DNA of 64,000 nucleotides from assembly GCF_009733865.1 (NCBI RefSeq), contig NZ_WOFB01000012.1:62001-126000 (forward strand). Reading direction: 5' to 3'. This stretch comes from Oceanobacillus salinisoli (GTDB lineage: Bacteria > Bacillota > Bacilli > Bacillales > Amphibacillaceae). Below, in pieces: positions 18,401-26,583 of this stretch. The notes under the pieces are model-generated. The model saw nothing but the letters and a program-made list of their open reading frames with translations. It had not been told where the DNA came from and made no database searches. Numbering within the stretch: the stretch's first letter is position 1; each line of letters opens with the position of its first letter. The position numbers were made by a program, and so were the translations under genes.

Positions 18401-20101
18401 TTGCCTGGGAAGAAAGTCTATCCATGGGTTGCAGAAGTTCGTGGGTCGACACCAGGTGTGGAATTAATTTCTCCGCCGCCACATCACGATATTTATTCGA
18501 TTGAGGATTTAGCTGAATTAATCTATAACTTAAAAAATGCGAATCCTAACGCGAGAATCAGTGTCAAACTCGTTTCAGCTGTTGGTGTAGGTACGATTGC
18601 TGCAGGTGTTGCAAAGGGACGTGCAGACGTTGTAACAATTAGTGGTTATGATGGTGGTACAGGTGCTGCACCTAGAACAAGCTTGAAACATACTGGATTG
18701 CCATGGGAAATTGGCTTGGCAGATACCCATCAAACTTTACTGTTAAATGGATTACGCGACCGTATTGTGGTGGAAACAGACGGGAAGATGATGACAGGTA
18801 GAGATGTCATTGTTGCGTCACTGCTTGGTGCTGAAGAATATGGATTCTCGACTGCGCCATTAGTTGCCTTAGGCTGTGTGATGATGCGTGTTTGTCATTT
18901 GGATACATGTCCAGTAGGTATTGCAACACAGAATCCAGAGTTGAGGAAGAAATTTACAGGTGACCCTGAGCATGTCGTCAACTTTATGAAGTTTATTGCA
19001 CAGGAAGCACGTGAAATCATGGCGGAGCTGGGCTTTAGAACCATTGACGAAATGATTGGCCGCACCGATGTTCTGGAAACAAAAGAGATCGATCACTGGA
19101 AAGCAAAAGATGTCGATTTATCTGATTTGCTTCACCAGCCTGGCCTACCATATAAGATGGACCAACATGCTACAAAACAACAGGATCACGGCATTGAAAA
19201 AACATTGGATTATCAGGAGTTGATTCCTGTTGCAAAACCAGCACTGGAAAACAAACAGCCTGTTGAGTTTACAACAGCTATACGGAATATTAACCGGGCA
19301 ACAGGTACGCTTCTTGGAAGTGAAATTTCCAAGCGTTATGGTGAGGAAGGACTTCCAGAGGATACGATTAAGCTAAACTTTAATGGGTCAGCTGGACAAA
19401 GTTTCGGGGCATTTGTACCAAAAGGTGTGACATTAAACCTTACTGGTGACACAAATGACTTTTTAGGAAAAGGACTTTCTGGCGGTAAAATTATCGTCAA
19501 GCCAGATCCAGTCGTCACCTTCCGACCTGAAAGAAATGTTATCGCGGGAAATGTTTGTTTCTACGGAGCATCTGATGGGGAAGCATATATTCGTGGAACT
19601 GCCGGGGAACGCTTTGCCGTAAGAAATAGCGGAGCTACCATTGTTGTGGAAGGAATTGGTGATCACGGCTGTGAATACATGACTGGTGGAACAGTTGTTG
19701 TTTTAGGATCAACTGGACGTAACTTTGCGGCCGGTATGTCAGGTGGGGTAGCCTACATTTTTGATACAGACGGCAAATTCGACGAAAAAGTTAACAAAGA
19801 CTTGGTTCAAGTTGGGGCAATTGAAGATCCAGATGAGATGAATCAAGTATATGAACTGGTTCAAAGTCATGCCGCATATACAGGAAGCTCTCATGCGGAG
19901 CGAATTTTAACATACTGGGAGACGTACTCCAGCCATTTCGTGCGTGTGATACCGAAAGCATATACGCAAATGCGTGAACGTATTGCAGAATTAAGAAAGA
20001 CTGGTATGAGCAAATTTGATGCGGAAATGACAGCATTTGAAGAAAGCAAGAATCCGGTTGTAGTAGAAGAGAAGGAACCGGAAAAAGTGGAAGTAATCTA
20101 A
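15491..20101 (+). CDS. gltA: Glutamate synthase (NADPH) large subunit
   Basis: A 1536-residue GOGAT alpha subunit. The glutamine amidotransferase nucleophile is Cys22 in HEACGIGM, exposed after removal of a short propeptide. The central and FMN-binding synthase domains include FGSISKESHEALAIAMNRLG and RSNSGEGGE, the 3Fe-4S ligands lie in CVMMRVCHLDTCPVG, and the C-terminal GXGXG beta-helix contains GDHGCEYMTGGTVVVLGSTG. It converts 2-oxoglutarate and glutamine to two glutamates. The frame allows GTG 15488, but ATG 15491 sits eight bases after GAGGAG. gltB follows, separated by a stem-loop. Regulation by a LysR regulator is likely from the family, but that regulator is not in the window. Confidence 0.97.
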   Translation: MTRKGYPESQGLYNPDFEHEACGIGMIANINGEKTHNIVQNAINILCNLEHRGGQSADTSTGDGAGILTQIPHRFFEKQGRKENITLPREGEYGVGMIFLPKDRELRMEARRVIETIIEEEGQEFLGWRPVPINESFIGVVAAKSKPAIRQVFIKKSEELQDQDAFERKLFVIRKRIENMMSDYPEYDDLYVCSLSSRTIVYKGMLVPEQIDSFYIDLNHPDFKSALALVHSRFSTNTFPSWKRAHPNRYTIHNGEFNTLRGNVNWMQAREQLCASDYFDEEELEKILPVLDVDGSDSSIFDNAFEFLHMSGRSLAHTAMMMIPESWANDDRIKAEKRDFYEYHSTLMEPWDGPAAIVYTDGKQIGACLDRNGLRPARYYVTKDGMIVLGSEVGALDIFADDILYKDRISPGKMLLVDLEKGIIVPDETIKLEISSEKPYKQWLENKIELEDVPEVMNEKPVYRGDELIDQQLAFGYTQEEINKIIKPLVVDGKDPVGSMGYDSPLAVLSKKTQLLYNYFKQLFAQVTNPPIDAIREKVITMVETTIGAEGNLVQPTPESCRHIRLKTPILTNAELEKLREQNLEGFRAKTLSTLFHAEEGKGNMESALNKLFEEADAAIDEGVTLLILSDRGVSKDNTAIPALLAVSGLHHHLIRKGIRTKISILLESGEPREVHHFATLIGYGAEGINPYLALNTITNLVENGEIEAIVEQQAIQTYVKSVTDGIIKILSKMGISTIQSYRGAQIFEAIGIKQEVIDKYFTGTSARLGGIDLEMMEKEALMRHRNAFLPKRGAKRTLDPGDEYQYRVNGEDHQYNPGTIQTLQHAVRSGDYELFKEYSSMLNDEKQHLYSLRNLLGFKKRKSISIDEVEPVSSIVRRFKTGAMSFGSISKESHEALAIAMNRLGGRSNSGEGGESPDRFTSDNNGDLRRSAIKQVASGRFGVKSHYLVNADEIQIKVAQGAKPGEGGQLPGKKVYPWVAEVRGSTPGVELISPPPHHDIYSIEDLAELIYNLKNANPNARISVKLVSAVGVGTIAAGVAKGRADVVTISGYDGGTGAAPRTSLKHTGLPWEIGLADTHQTLLLNGLRDRIVVETDGKMMTGRDVIVASLLGAEEYGFSTAPLVALGCVMMRVCHLDTCPVGIATQNPELRKKFTGDPEHVVNFMKFIAQEAREIMAELGFRTIDEMIGRTDVLETKEIDHWKAKDVDLSDLLHQPGLPYKMDQHATKQQDHGIEKTLDYQELIPVAKPALENKQPVEFTTAIRNINRATGTLLGSEISKRYGEEGLPEDTIKLNFNGSAGQSFGAFVPKGVTLNLTGDTNDFLGKGLSGGKIIVKPDPVVTFRPERNVIAGNVCFYGASDGEAYIRGTAGERFAVRNSGATIVVEGIGDHGCEYMTGGTVVVLGSTGRNFAAGMSGGVAYIFDTDGKFDEKVNKDLVQVGAIEDPDEMNQVYELVQSHAAYTGSSHAERILTYWETYSSHFVRVIPKAYTQMRERIAELRKTGMSKFDAEMTAFEESKNPVVVEEKEPEKVEVI

Positions 20102-20131
20102 AAATGGAGCAGTAAATTAGAGATAAGCATG

Positions 20132-20156
20132 ACGAAATCGGCTGTTTGGCCGATTT
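20132..20156 (+). promoter_or_regulatory. Intercistronic stem-loop between gltA and gltB
   Basis: GAAATCGGC pairs perfectly with GCCGATTTC over a 7-base loop. No T run follows, so it is more likely to be an mRNA stability or processing element than a terminator. Confidence 0.6.
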
Positions 20157-20208
20157 CACTATCTCGGTTTGCAGCATGAAATAACACAGAAAAGATAGGG
20201 GGCATTCG

Positions 20209-21693
20209 ATGGGTAAAATTACTGGATTTATGAAATATGAACGCGTGGCACGTCCAGGAAGAGATCCCAAAGAACGGGTAAAAGATTGGAAGGATTATAC
20301 GGCTCCATTATCTGAGGATGCCATTCAAGTCCAAGGAGCTCGATGTATGGATTGTGGTGTACCGACCTGTCATTCTGGTACGGTCATTAATGGACAAACT
20401 AGTGGATGTCCAGTTTACCACTTAATCCCGGAATGGAATCAATTGGTATATGAAGGGAAATGGAAAGAGGCATTAGATCGTGCCCATGTTATGAATAATT
20501 TCCCTGAATTTACAGGCATTGCCTGTCCAGCACCATGTGAAGGGGCCTGTGTATTGGGAATTAATGAAGAGCCTGTTGCTATTCGTACAGTGGAGCGTGC
20601 CGTTATTGAAAAAGGCTTTGAAGAAGGCTGGGTGGTTCCCAACCCTCCAGAAACAAGAACAGGTAAACGAATAGCTGTTGTTGGTTCTGGCCCAGCTGGT
20701 CTTGCCGCTGCAGCTCAGTTAAATAAAGCTGGACACTTAGTGACCGTTTTTGAACGGGACGCTCGTGTTGGTGGATTACTAACCTATGGAATTCCAGAAA
20801 TGAAATTGTCTTACGATGTAGTAAAACGACGTGTCGATGTATTGGAACAGGAAGGCATTATGTTCGTTACCAATACCGAGGTTGGTAAAGATGTAACAGT
20901 TGATGAACTGAATAATGAGTTTGATGCGGTTATTCTGTGCGGAGGTGCAGATGTTCATCGTGATATTGAAGTAGAGGGAAGTAACCTAAAAGGAGTTCAC
21001 CATGCGATGGACTTTTTACATTCCAATGTGGAAAGTTTACTAGATTCCAATCTGGAAGATGGAAACTATATTTCTGCCGAGGGCAAGGATGTTATCGTCA
21101 TTGGTGGTGGTGACACGGGAACGGATTGTCTGTCTACCTCCATACGACATGGTTGTAAGAGTCTTACACAATTTGATATCTATGAAAAACGAAACCTATT
21201 ACGCGATGAGGAAACAAATCCATGGCCACAATATCCAATTATTCACCGTGTAGAATATGGACATGCAGAAGCACAAGCTGTGCAAGGAGATGATCCTCGT
21301 GCCTATGCTGTTTCGACTACGAAGTTCGTTGGTGATGAAAATGGCCATATTAAAGAAGTCCACACCATTAACGTGAAAACTCGTTATGAAAAAGGGAAGA
21401 AGATTCGCGAAGAAATCCCTGGAACTGAAAAAGTGTGGCCCGCCGATCTAGTATTAATAGCAATCGGCTTCAAAGGTCCAGACCAAAGCTTAATCGAAAA
21501 ACTTGGTGTGGAAACTACACAACGTTCAACGGTTAAAGCCGAATACGGAGACTTCCAAACAAATGTAGAAGGCGTATTTGCTGCCGGAGATATGCGACGA
21601 GGTCAAAGTCTAATAGTATGGGCAATCAATGAAGGAAGAGCAGTTGCCCGTGAATGCGATCGATATTTAATGGGTGAAACGTTGTTACCATAA
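20209..21693 (+). CDS. gltB: Glutamate synthase (NADPH) small subunit
   Basis: A 494-residue GOGAT beta subunit that takes electrons from NADPH and passes them to GltA. The N-terminal 4Fe-4S ligands are in CMDCGVPTCHSG and CPAPCEGACVLG. The FAD Rossmann motif is VVGSGPAGLAAAAQL near residue 155 and the NADPH motif is VIGGGDTGTDC near residue 300. GVFAAGDMRRGQSL near the end completes FAD binding. RBS GATAGGGGG precedes ATG 20209. Co-transcribed with gltA. Confidence 0.97.
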   Translation: MGKITGFMKYERVARPGRDPKERVKDWKDYTAPLSEDAIQVQGARCMDCGVPTCHSGTVINGQTSGCPVYHLIPEWNQLVYEGKWKEALDRAHVMNNFPEFTGIACPAPCEGACVLGINEEPVAIRTVERAVIEKGFEEGWVVPNPPETRTGKRIAVVGSGPAGLAAAAQLNKAGHLVTVFERDARVGGLLTYGIPEMKLSYDVVKRRVDVLEQEGIMFVTNTEVGKDVTVDELNNEFDAVILCGGADVHRDIEVEGSNLKGVHHAMDFLHSNVESLLDSNLEDGNYISAEGKDVIVIGGGDTGTDCLSTSIRHGCKSLTQFDIYEKRNLLRDEETNPWPQYPIIHRVEYGHAEAQAVQGDDPRAYAVSTTKFVGDENGHIKEVHTINVKTRYEKGKKIREEIPGTEKVWPADLVLIAIGFKGPDQSLIEKLGVETTQRSTVKAEYGDFQTNVEGVFAAGDMRRGQSLIVWAINEGRAVARECDRYLMGETLLP

Positions 21694-21702
21694 AATAATT
21701 TT

Positions 21703-21746
21703 AAATACAGAGCTGTCCTTATAGTGAGGAGCTCTGTATTTTTTTA
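21703..21746 (+). terminator. Terminator of the gltAB operon
   Basis: AAATACAGAGCT pairs perfectly with AGCTCTGTATTT, then a T run. Confidence 0.92.
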
Positions 21747-21810
21747 ACTAGAAATCCTAGAGTTACGAGCTGCTTGCTAAAAGTTTGGTGTTTTGATTCA
21801 TATTATATAT

Positions 21811-21985
21811 AGGAATTAGTTTAATTTGAGATAATACTACCGCTCCGGAAATACACTACGCGCACCTTGGGGCGACCTGTGAGCCTCCTCGTGCTGTCGC
21901 GTCTTTAGGAGCCTAACTCTGGTCACTATTCTGCCGGAGGAGTGCAAAGCACTATCATCACTATAACAAGCGAGAGCAACACGAT
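21811..21985. repeat. GGAAATACAC-type dispersed element, copy 2
   Basis: Shares ATTAGTTTAATTTGAGATAA and TACTACCGCTCCGGAAATAC with the copy at 48.05 kb. The inner part holds GTGAGCCTCCTCGTGCTGTC, complementary in sense to the copy at 61.6 kb. The far arm is lost. The remaining gap up to 22153 shows no gene. Confidence 0.7.
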
Positions 21986-22153
21986 AGGGAATTTTTCACT
22001 ATGTCGCATTTTTCATCAACTACGAGGATGAATAGCAACAAAGCTTACGAATACAGCCTTGCTGAAAATTATCCACTATTTTCAATTTGATTCCAACCTC
22101 CACATAGAGTATGATGTAAAATAGAATGAAATGAAGCGAAATGAGGGTTTATA

Positions 22154-23221
22154 ATGAGTAAAACTTCCATTTATGGGCTAACCTTTGATGAGTTACAGGA
22201 TTGGCTTATGGAGCATGGAGAAAAGCGCTTTAGAGCAAACCAAGTTTGGGATTGGCTGTATAAAAAGCGTGTGAACAGCTTTGATGAAATGAAAAATGTC
22301 AACAAAGAAACGATTGCATTGCTGGAAGAAAACTTTGTATTGCATACGCTGGAAGAGGATATAAAACAGGAATCCAAAGATGGTACGATTAAGTTTTTAT
22401 TTAAACTATCTGATGGTAACCTGATTGAAACGGTACTAATGCGTTTTAGTTATGGTTTATCTGTATGTGTGACGACACAGGTTGGCTGTAACATAGGCTG
22501 TTCCTTTTGTGCCAGTGGACTTTTGAGAAAAAGCCGCGATTTAAACAGTGCAGAAATTGTGGAACAAATTATGAATGTGCAAAAGCATTTAGATAAGCAA
22601 GGGAAAGATGAACGTGTCAGCCATATTGTTGTCATGGGTATTGGGGAGCCATTGGATAACTATAATAATTTAATGAACTTCTTATATGTTATGAATGACG
22701 ACAGAGGCCTTAATATTGGTGCTAGACATATTACGGTATCAACAAGCGGTCTTGCTCATAAAATTTATGACTTTGCGGATACGGATATTCAAGTGAACCT
22801 TGCAGTTTCCCTTCATGCTCCAAATAATGAGCTACGTACGAGTATTATGAAGATTAATAAGGCCTTTCCTTTAGAAAAGCTGATGCCTTCAATCAAATAT
22901 TATCTACAAAAGAAAAATCGCCGGATTACGTATGAGTACATTATGCTAAGGGATGTCAATGATCATAAAGAGGAAGCAATTCAGCTAGCTAACTTACTGA
23001 AGGATCATCGTCATTTGGCTTATGTAAACTTAATTCCATACAACACAGTCGACGAACATATTCAATATCAGAGAAGTGATTCCAACTCTATTCAATTGTT
23101 CTTTGAAACGTTAAAAGAGCATGGTATTAACTGTGGAGTGCGCTGGGAAAATGGGGCAGATATTGATGCAGCATGTGGACAATTAAGAAGTAAACAAATG
23201 AAAAAGACAAAGGCAGTTTAG
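22154..23221 (+). CDS. RlmN-type radical SAM 23S rRNA adenine-2503 methyltransferase, paralogue
   Basis: A 355-residue radical SAM enzyme. The cluster motif CxxxCxxC is CNIGCSFC near residues 112-119, preceded by the second conserved Cys in [10 protein letters not shown]; the methyl-carrying Cys is in [10 protein letters not shown] near residue 343. GEPLDNY and [10 protein letters not shown] match RlmN. RlmN makes 2-methyladenosine at A2503 of 23S rRNA and A37 of some tRNAs. Two features differ from the housekeeping Bacillus protein: the gene is not in the fmt-rsmB-prpC-prkC operon, and the usual FCAST-GGLKRNL stretch is [13 protein letters not shown], so the conserved Asn is Asp. Cfr, the C8 methyltransferase, lacks several RlmN-like segments kept here, so RlmN-like is preferred. 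RBS is a weak GAGGG before ATG 22154. Confidence 0.85.
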   Translation: MSKTSIYGLTFDELQDWLMEHGEKRFRANQVWDWLYKKRVNSFDEMKNVNKETIALLEENFVLHTLEEDIKQESKDGTIKFLFKLSDGNLIETVLMRFSYGLSVCVTTQVGCNIGCSFCASGLLRKSRDLNSAEIVEQIMNVQKHLDKQGKDERVSHIVVMGIGEPLDNYNNLMNFLYVMNDDRGLNIGARHITVSTSGLAHKIYDFADTDIQVNLAVSLHAPNNELRTSIMKINKAFPLEKLMPSIKYYLQKKNRRITYEYIMLRDVNDHKEEAIQLANLLKDHRHLAYVNLIPYNTVDEHIQYQRSDSNSIQLFFETLKEHGINCGVRWENGADIDAACGQLRSKQMKKTKAV

Positions 23222-23450
23222 TAAGAAGCCCGTGCTAAGGTATACGAAATGGGTTCATTTTAGAATGACAAAATTACAATAAGAAGGTAGCGCTCAAGGC
23301 CAAAATGCCCTGAGCGTTTTTTTAAATAGGGGAAACGCATAGTTGGAATTGTCATTTAAGTGTATTCAAAGAAGCGTAATTTTTTTGCTTTTTTACAACA
23401 TAATAGTGAGTATATTAAAAGGAAAGGATAATAAAAGGGTGTGGGAACAC

Positions 23451-24058
23451 ATGAAAGAAGAACCAAAAAAGGGGTATTCCTATAAAGATGTAAAAGATCA
23501 GGGTGAACGTTGGGAAGCTATTTATGGAGTTCCTTATTTAACAGCCTCTCCTTCTTATAAACATCAATCTATTGTTGGAGAGTTATACCTATATTTAGCT
23601 CCTTTGTTTTAAAACAAAGGTTGTAAGCTAATATTGGCTCCATTTGATGTTCAATTTGACACAGAACAAACAGAAGATAATTCAGAAATCACGGTTCAAC
23701 CGGATTTATCACGTGATTAACTGGCTGTAAGACCCCCACTGATTGAAGATTCACTTTATTGGTTGTTTGTGATGAGAAGAAAATTACTAAAAATAGAGTT
23801 AAGGGGACACCAGACCTAATTATTGAAGTGTTGTCTCCGAGTACTGGTTTAAAAGACCGCAATCAAAAATACAATGTTTATGAGGAATACGGTGTAAAAG
23901 AGTATTGGTTAGTAGATCCAAGTAATCGAACAATTGAAGTACTGGGTTTTGAAAATGGAAAGTATCAGCAAAGAAGAGTATTTGGCCCTGAAGATACTCT
24001 AAAATCAATCTTGTATTTTGATTTACAAATATCTTTATCAGACATACTAACTCCATGA
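23451..24058 (+). pseudogene. Uma2-family endonuclease pseudogene with inserted repeat
   Basis: The conceptual protein begins MKEEPKKGYSYKDVKDQGER and continues WEAIYGVPYLTASPSYKHQ, the Uma2/DUF820 (restriction-endonuclease-like) start. An in-frame TAA at 23610 interrupts it, after which ILAPFDVQFDT continues in the same frame. At QPDL a 50-bp insertion (23710-23759) shifts the frame; removing it restores QPDLLVVCDEKK, and the remainder GTPDLIIEVLSPST...YNVYEEYGVKEYWLVDP is the well-conserved catalytic part. The gene is therefore broken twice, by a nonsense change and an element insertion. Uma2 proteins are frequent, often decayed, genes of unclear role. Confidence 0.88.
23710..23754 (+). repeat. 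CACGTG-family dispersed element inside the Uma2 gene
   Basis: CACGTGATTAACTGGCTGTA ... GATTGAAGATTCAC, 45 bp, flanked by TTTAT at 23705-23709 and 23755-23759. The flanks could be a 5-bp target duplication or part of the element, since the copy at 25551 has the same flanks. Confidence 0.75.
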
Positions 24059-24166
24059 GAATTTGATAAGAGCACATTATTTCAGACTCTCCCCTGAATT
24101 AAAATGGAAGTAAGTATCTGAGGTAATGTGCTGATTACAACAATTTATCCTAAAAATATATGATGC

Positions 24167-25426
24167 CTACTCTTCATACCTTTCTGATAAGGGGACGTTT
24201 GCCATTCCATTTTTTACAAAAACCTTATTTTTTCCATAATCCTTTGCCTGGATAAGTAAATCATCTGCTATGGTATAAGCTTTTTTCATATCCATGGAAT
24301 TACTGGCTTTGAAAAAGTATAAACCAAAGGATGCGGTAAAGTGAATTGAAATTTCCTTTGATTGGTATTCTGCTTTTACATTTTCCTTTTCTATTCCTTG
24401 GTTCATTTTATTTACTAAATCCATACAATCTTCGTACGTTCTATTTCTCAGTATCATGGTGAATTCCTCTCCACCACTCCGGAATAAATAATCTTCCTTA
24501 TGAATATAGCCTCGCAGTATATCGGCAAAGCTTTGTATAACATGATCCCCAACCGTATGATTATAAGTGTCATTGATCTGTTTAAAGGAATCGATGTCCG
24601 TAACAACAATGCTAAGGTATTCTCCGGACCCCTCCAGTTCTTCCATTACCTTGTTCATATATGCACGGTTATGTGCTTTGGAAAGGAAGTCTGTATATGC
24701 CATCTGCTCATAACGGTCACGTTCTAGTTTATGCCTTATAATTTGTGATTTCACAATATAGGAACGACTGACAAGGTAATTTAATACGAATAATGCCACC
24801 AATAAATCCCAACGCTGCTCAATTAGAGATACGTATAATAAGCCATTAGAAACGGCTGTTTTTAACGTGTCATAAATATTTCTTTGCTTTATAAAATCAA
24901 AAACGTCATTCACTGTACTTATTTCACCGGTTAAGCCTAGCACGATACTGATATAGATATCAGATAGAAAGTTGGTGAAGATGACCAGTATGAGTATTAG
25001 GGCCCAATTAACAATTAAACTATTTTCAAAGTAGGGGCTCCAATAGTGAAACAAATAGAATGCGATAGAATAATTTAGTGCAAAAGCTCCCGTATTATAA
25101 AAAATATGCAAAAACTCATCATCATCTGCAGTATTGCTATACCTTCGTTGAAAATAGGAATAAAAACGGATAATCATTTCATAGGTGAATACACCTAGTG
25201 GGCCGGTAAACAATGCAATGGAAATCCCATAAGAGCTCCCATATTCCAAAGTTACATTTCCCTTTTTAAAAATAGTACTCAAGTGGGAATAAAGAAATGT
25301 GAAAACGAGGTATATGGCTAATATTTGTAAGTATATGTTGAAATCTACTTTAATTGGCCCTGACATGATTGCAACCAGAAGTGAGATGAGGAATAGGCCA
25401 ATAACAAAAATTTGAAGTCGCCCCAT
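24167..25426 (-). CDS. Membrane-bound GGDEF diguanylate cyclase
   Basis: A 419-residue protein. Residues 1-245 are a membrane region with about seven hydrophobic segments. A GGDEF domain follows, with YTDFLSKAHNRAYMN, DIDSFKQINDTYNHTVGDHV and the active-site motif SGGEEF near residue 325. GGEEF cyclases make cyclic di-GMP from two GTP. The inhibitory I-site (RxxD five residues before GGEEF) reads HKED, so product inhibition is probably lost. The N-terminal segment resembles the sensor part of other Bacillaceae cyclases but its signal is unknown. Start ATG 25426 is preceded by AAGGAAA at a rather long distance. Confidence 0.88.
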   Translation of the reverse strand: MGRLQIFVIGLFLISLLVAIMSGPIKVDFNIYLQILAIYLVFTFLYSHLSTIFKKGNVTLEYGSSYGISIALFTGPLGVFTYEMIIRFYSYFQRRYSNTADDDEFLHIFYNTGAFALNYSIAFYLFHYWSPYFENSLIVNWALILILVIFTNFLSDIYISIVLGLTGEISTVNDVFDFIKQRNIYDTLKTAVSNGLLYVSLIEQRWDLLVALFVLNYLVSRSYIVKSQIIRHKLERDRYEQMAYTDFLSKAHNRAYMNKVMEELEGSGEYLSIVVTDIDSFKQINDTYNHTVGDHVIQSFADILRGYIHKEDYLFRSGGEEFTMILRNRTYEDCMDLVNKMNQGIEKENVKAEYQSKEISIHFTASFGLYFFKASNSMDMKKAYTIADDLLIQAKDYGKNKVFVKNGMANVPLSERYEE

Positions 25427-25861
25427 TATACATAAGTTTCCTTTCTTTCATTATGATTTATATCTTTTTAGCAAATGTCAAACCCTGGGACCTCTATCCT
25501 GTTCGCTTTCTGTATAAAATTCCCAAAAGTATATTGGATTCTATATTTATCACGTGCTAACTTGATGAAAAATATCCCCTAATTGATAACTCACTTTATA
25601 GGCATAAATGCCCAAGTTATTGTTAATAATAACACAAATTAATAGAAGAAAGTAATTAAAAATAATTTTCTTGAAATTGTCTTTATTTTAATTGGTATCA
25701 GTTTGATATATATATAATCTATTACTATATCAAACTAAATATTACTGGGATACAGGAAATAAATTCCTTTTCTATATTGCTTTTAATACTTTTCAGATTT
25801 AGTGGGGAATAGAAGGTTTATATTAGGAAAAAATAATTAGTAATACATGGAAGGAGGGGAA
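25427..25861. other. AT-rich gap with a CACGTG-family repeat copy
   Basis: A 44-bp copy at 25551-25594 (CACGTGCTAACTTG ... GATAACTCAC) is again flanked by TTTAT on both sides. No gene is seen in the rest. Confidence 0.55.
25551..25594 (+). repeat. CACGTG-family dispersed element, copy 3
   Basis: Aligns end to end with the copy in the Uma2 gene (CACGTG-TAACT, CCCC-ATTGA, TCAC), with internal differences, and with TTTAT flanks at 25546 and 25595. Confidence 0.65.
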
Positions 25862-26250
25862 ATGTTTATGCATGAAGAAGATAAGGTAAACGAAAAGTAA
25901 ACAGGCACAATTGGAAAACTTTAAAGTGGATGATGCAAAAAGGATATGACAACGAATCAGGGACTTAAAGTTTTGGAGGACGATCTATCCCTAACTGCCG
26001 GTGAGCGTGGACCGACATTAATGGAAGACTTTCATTTCCGTGAAAAATAACCCACTTCGATCATGAGCGAATTCCGGAGCGTGTTGTTCATGCGAGGGGC
26101 TTTGCTGCACATGGTGAATTTGAAGGGTATAAATCCATGAAGCAGTATACGAAAGCGAAGTTCTTATCAGAAGCAGGGAAGAAGACACCTGTTTTTACTC
26201 GTTTTTCTACTGTGGTTGGGTTCCGTAGTTCTTATAGTCCGAATCTTTCC
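25862..26250 (+). pseudogene. Catalase N-terminal remnant (pseudogene)
   Basis: Combining frames gives [54 protein letters not shown] and [14 protein letters not shown], the N-terminal quarter of a clade catalase including the catalytic His in VVHARG. Several frameshifts are visible, one a single-base loss at GAAAAATAACC around 26046. Sequence similarity ends about 26230 and is followed by a dispersed element; the rest of the enzyme is missing. A good ribosome binding site (GGAAGGAGGGGAA) survives before ATG 25862. The gene is dead. Confidence 0.85.
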
Positions 26251-26251
26251 T

Positions 26252-26362
26252 ATGATTCAAGAGTGATAAGTGGGGGACCGGCAGTCAGTAAACTCTTGAT
26301 TCTTACAGAAGCCTTTAGGACATACCCTTTTGGTACTAACAATCAGTGGGGGAGGGGAGTAA
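26252..26362 (+). repeat. CACGTG-family dispersed element, long right half
   Basis: TTCAAGAGTGATAAGTGGGG, CAGTCAGTAAACTCTTGA and AATCAGTGGGGG align with the same order in copy 1 (read on its minus strand), with about 30 extra bases in the middle. It lies at the exact end of the catalase remnant. Confidence 0.65.
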
Positions 26363-26370
26363 CAATTATT

Positions 26371-26493
26371 TGTTTACAATAATGTGTACAAGTATTCAAA
26401 TAAAGCGGTGAAGAAATCAATAAAGTATACATGCAAACAATTACGTTTACATATTGTCGTTACAACGTTTATGAAAAAGAAAACTTGTAAACA
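26371..26493. promoter_or_regulatory. Cluster of GTTTACA-like motifs, candidate centromere/operator
   Basis: Within 123 bp there are TGTTTACAAT (26371), TGTGTACAAG (26383), GTATACATG (26425), CGTTTACATA (26444), CGTTACAACG (26458) and inverted CTTGTAAACA (26484). Repeated short sites directly before an actin-type partition operon are typical of parC centromeres that also autoregulate. Confidence 0.5.
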
Positions 26494-26517
26494 AAAAAGA
26501 ATACGCAAAAAGTCTGA

Positions 26518-26546
26518 TTGTGTTATTCTATGAAAACTATTATTCT
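26518..26546 (+). promoter_or_regulatory. Possible promoter of the actin-like operon
   Basis: TTGTGT and TATTCT separated by 17 bases, 38 bases before the start codon. Both hexamers deviate from consensus. Confidence 0.4.
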
Positions 26547-26583
26547 AGTATAGTAACTAGTATTGAAAAAGGAGTTAGATAAG

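Noticed and set aside
19791-20270. 159-codon frame antisense to gltA and the gltA-gltB gap
   Set aside because: Overlaps two certain genes and has no signature.
26371-26493. CRISPR array
   Set aside because: The repeated motifs are short, irregularly spaced and partly inverted. No CRISPR-like array with regular spacers is seen anywhere in the window.
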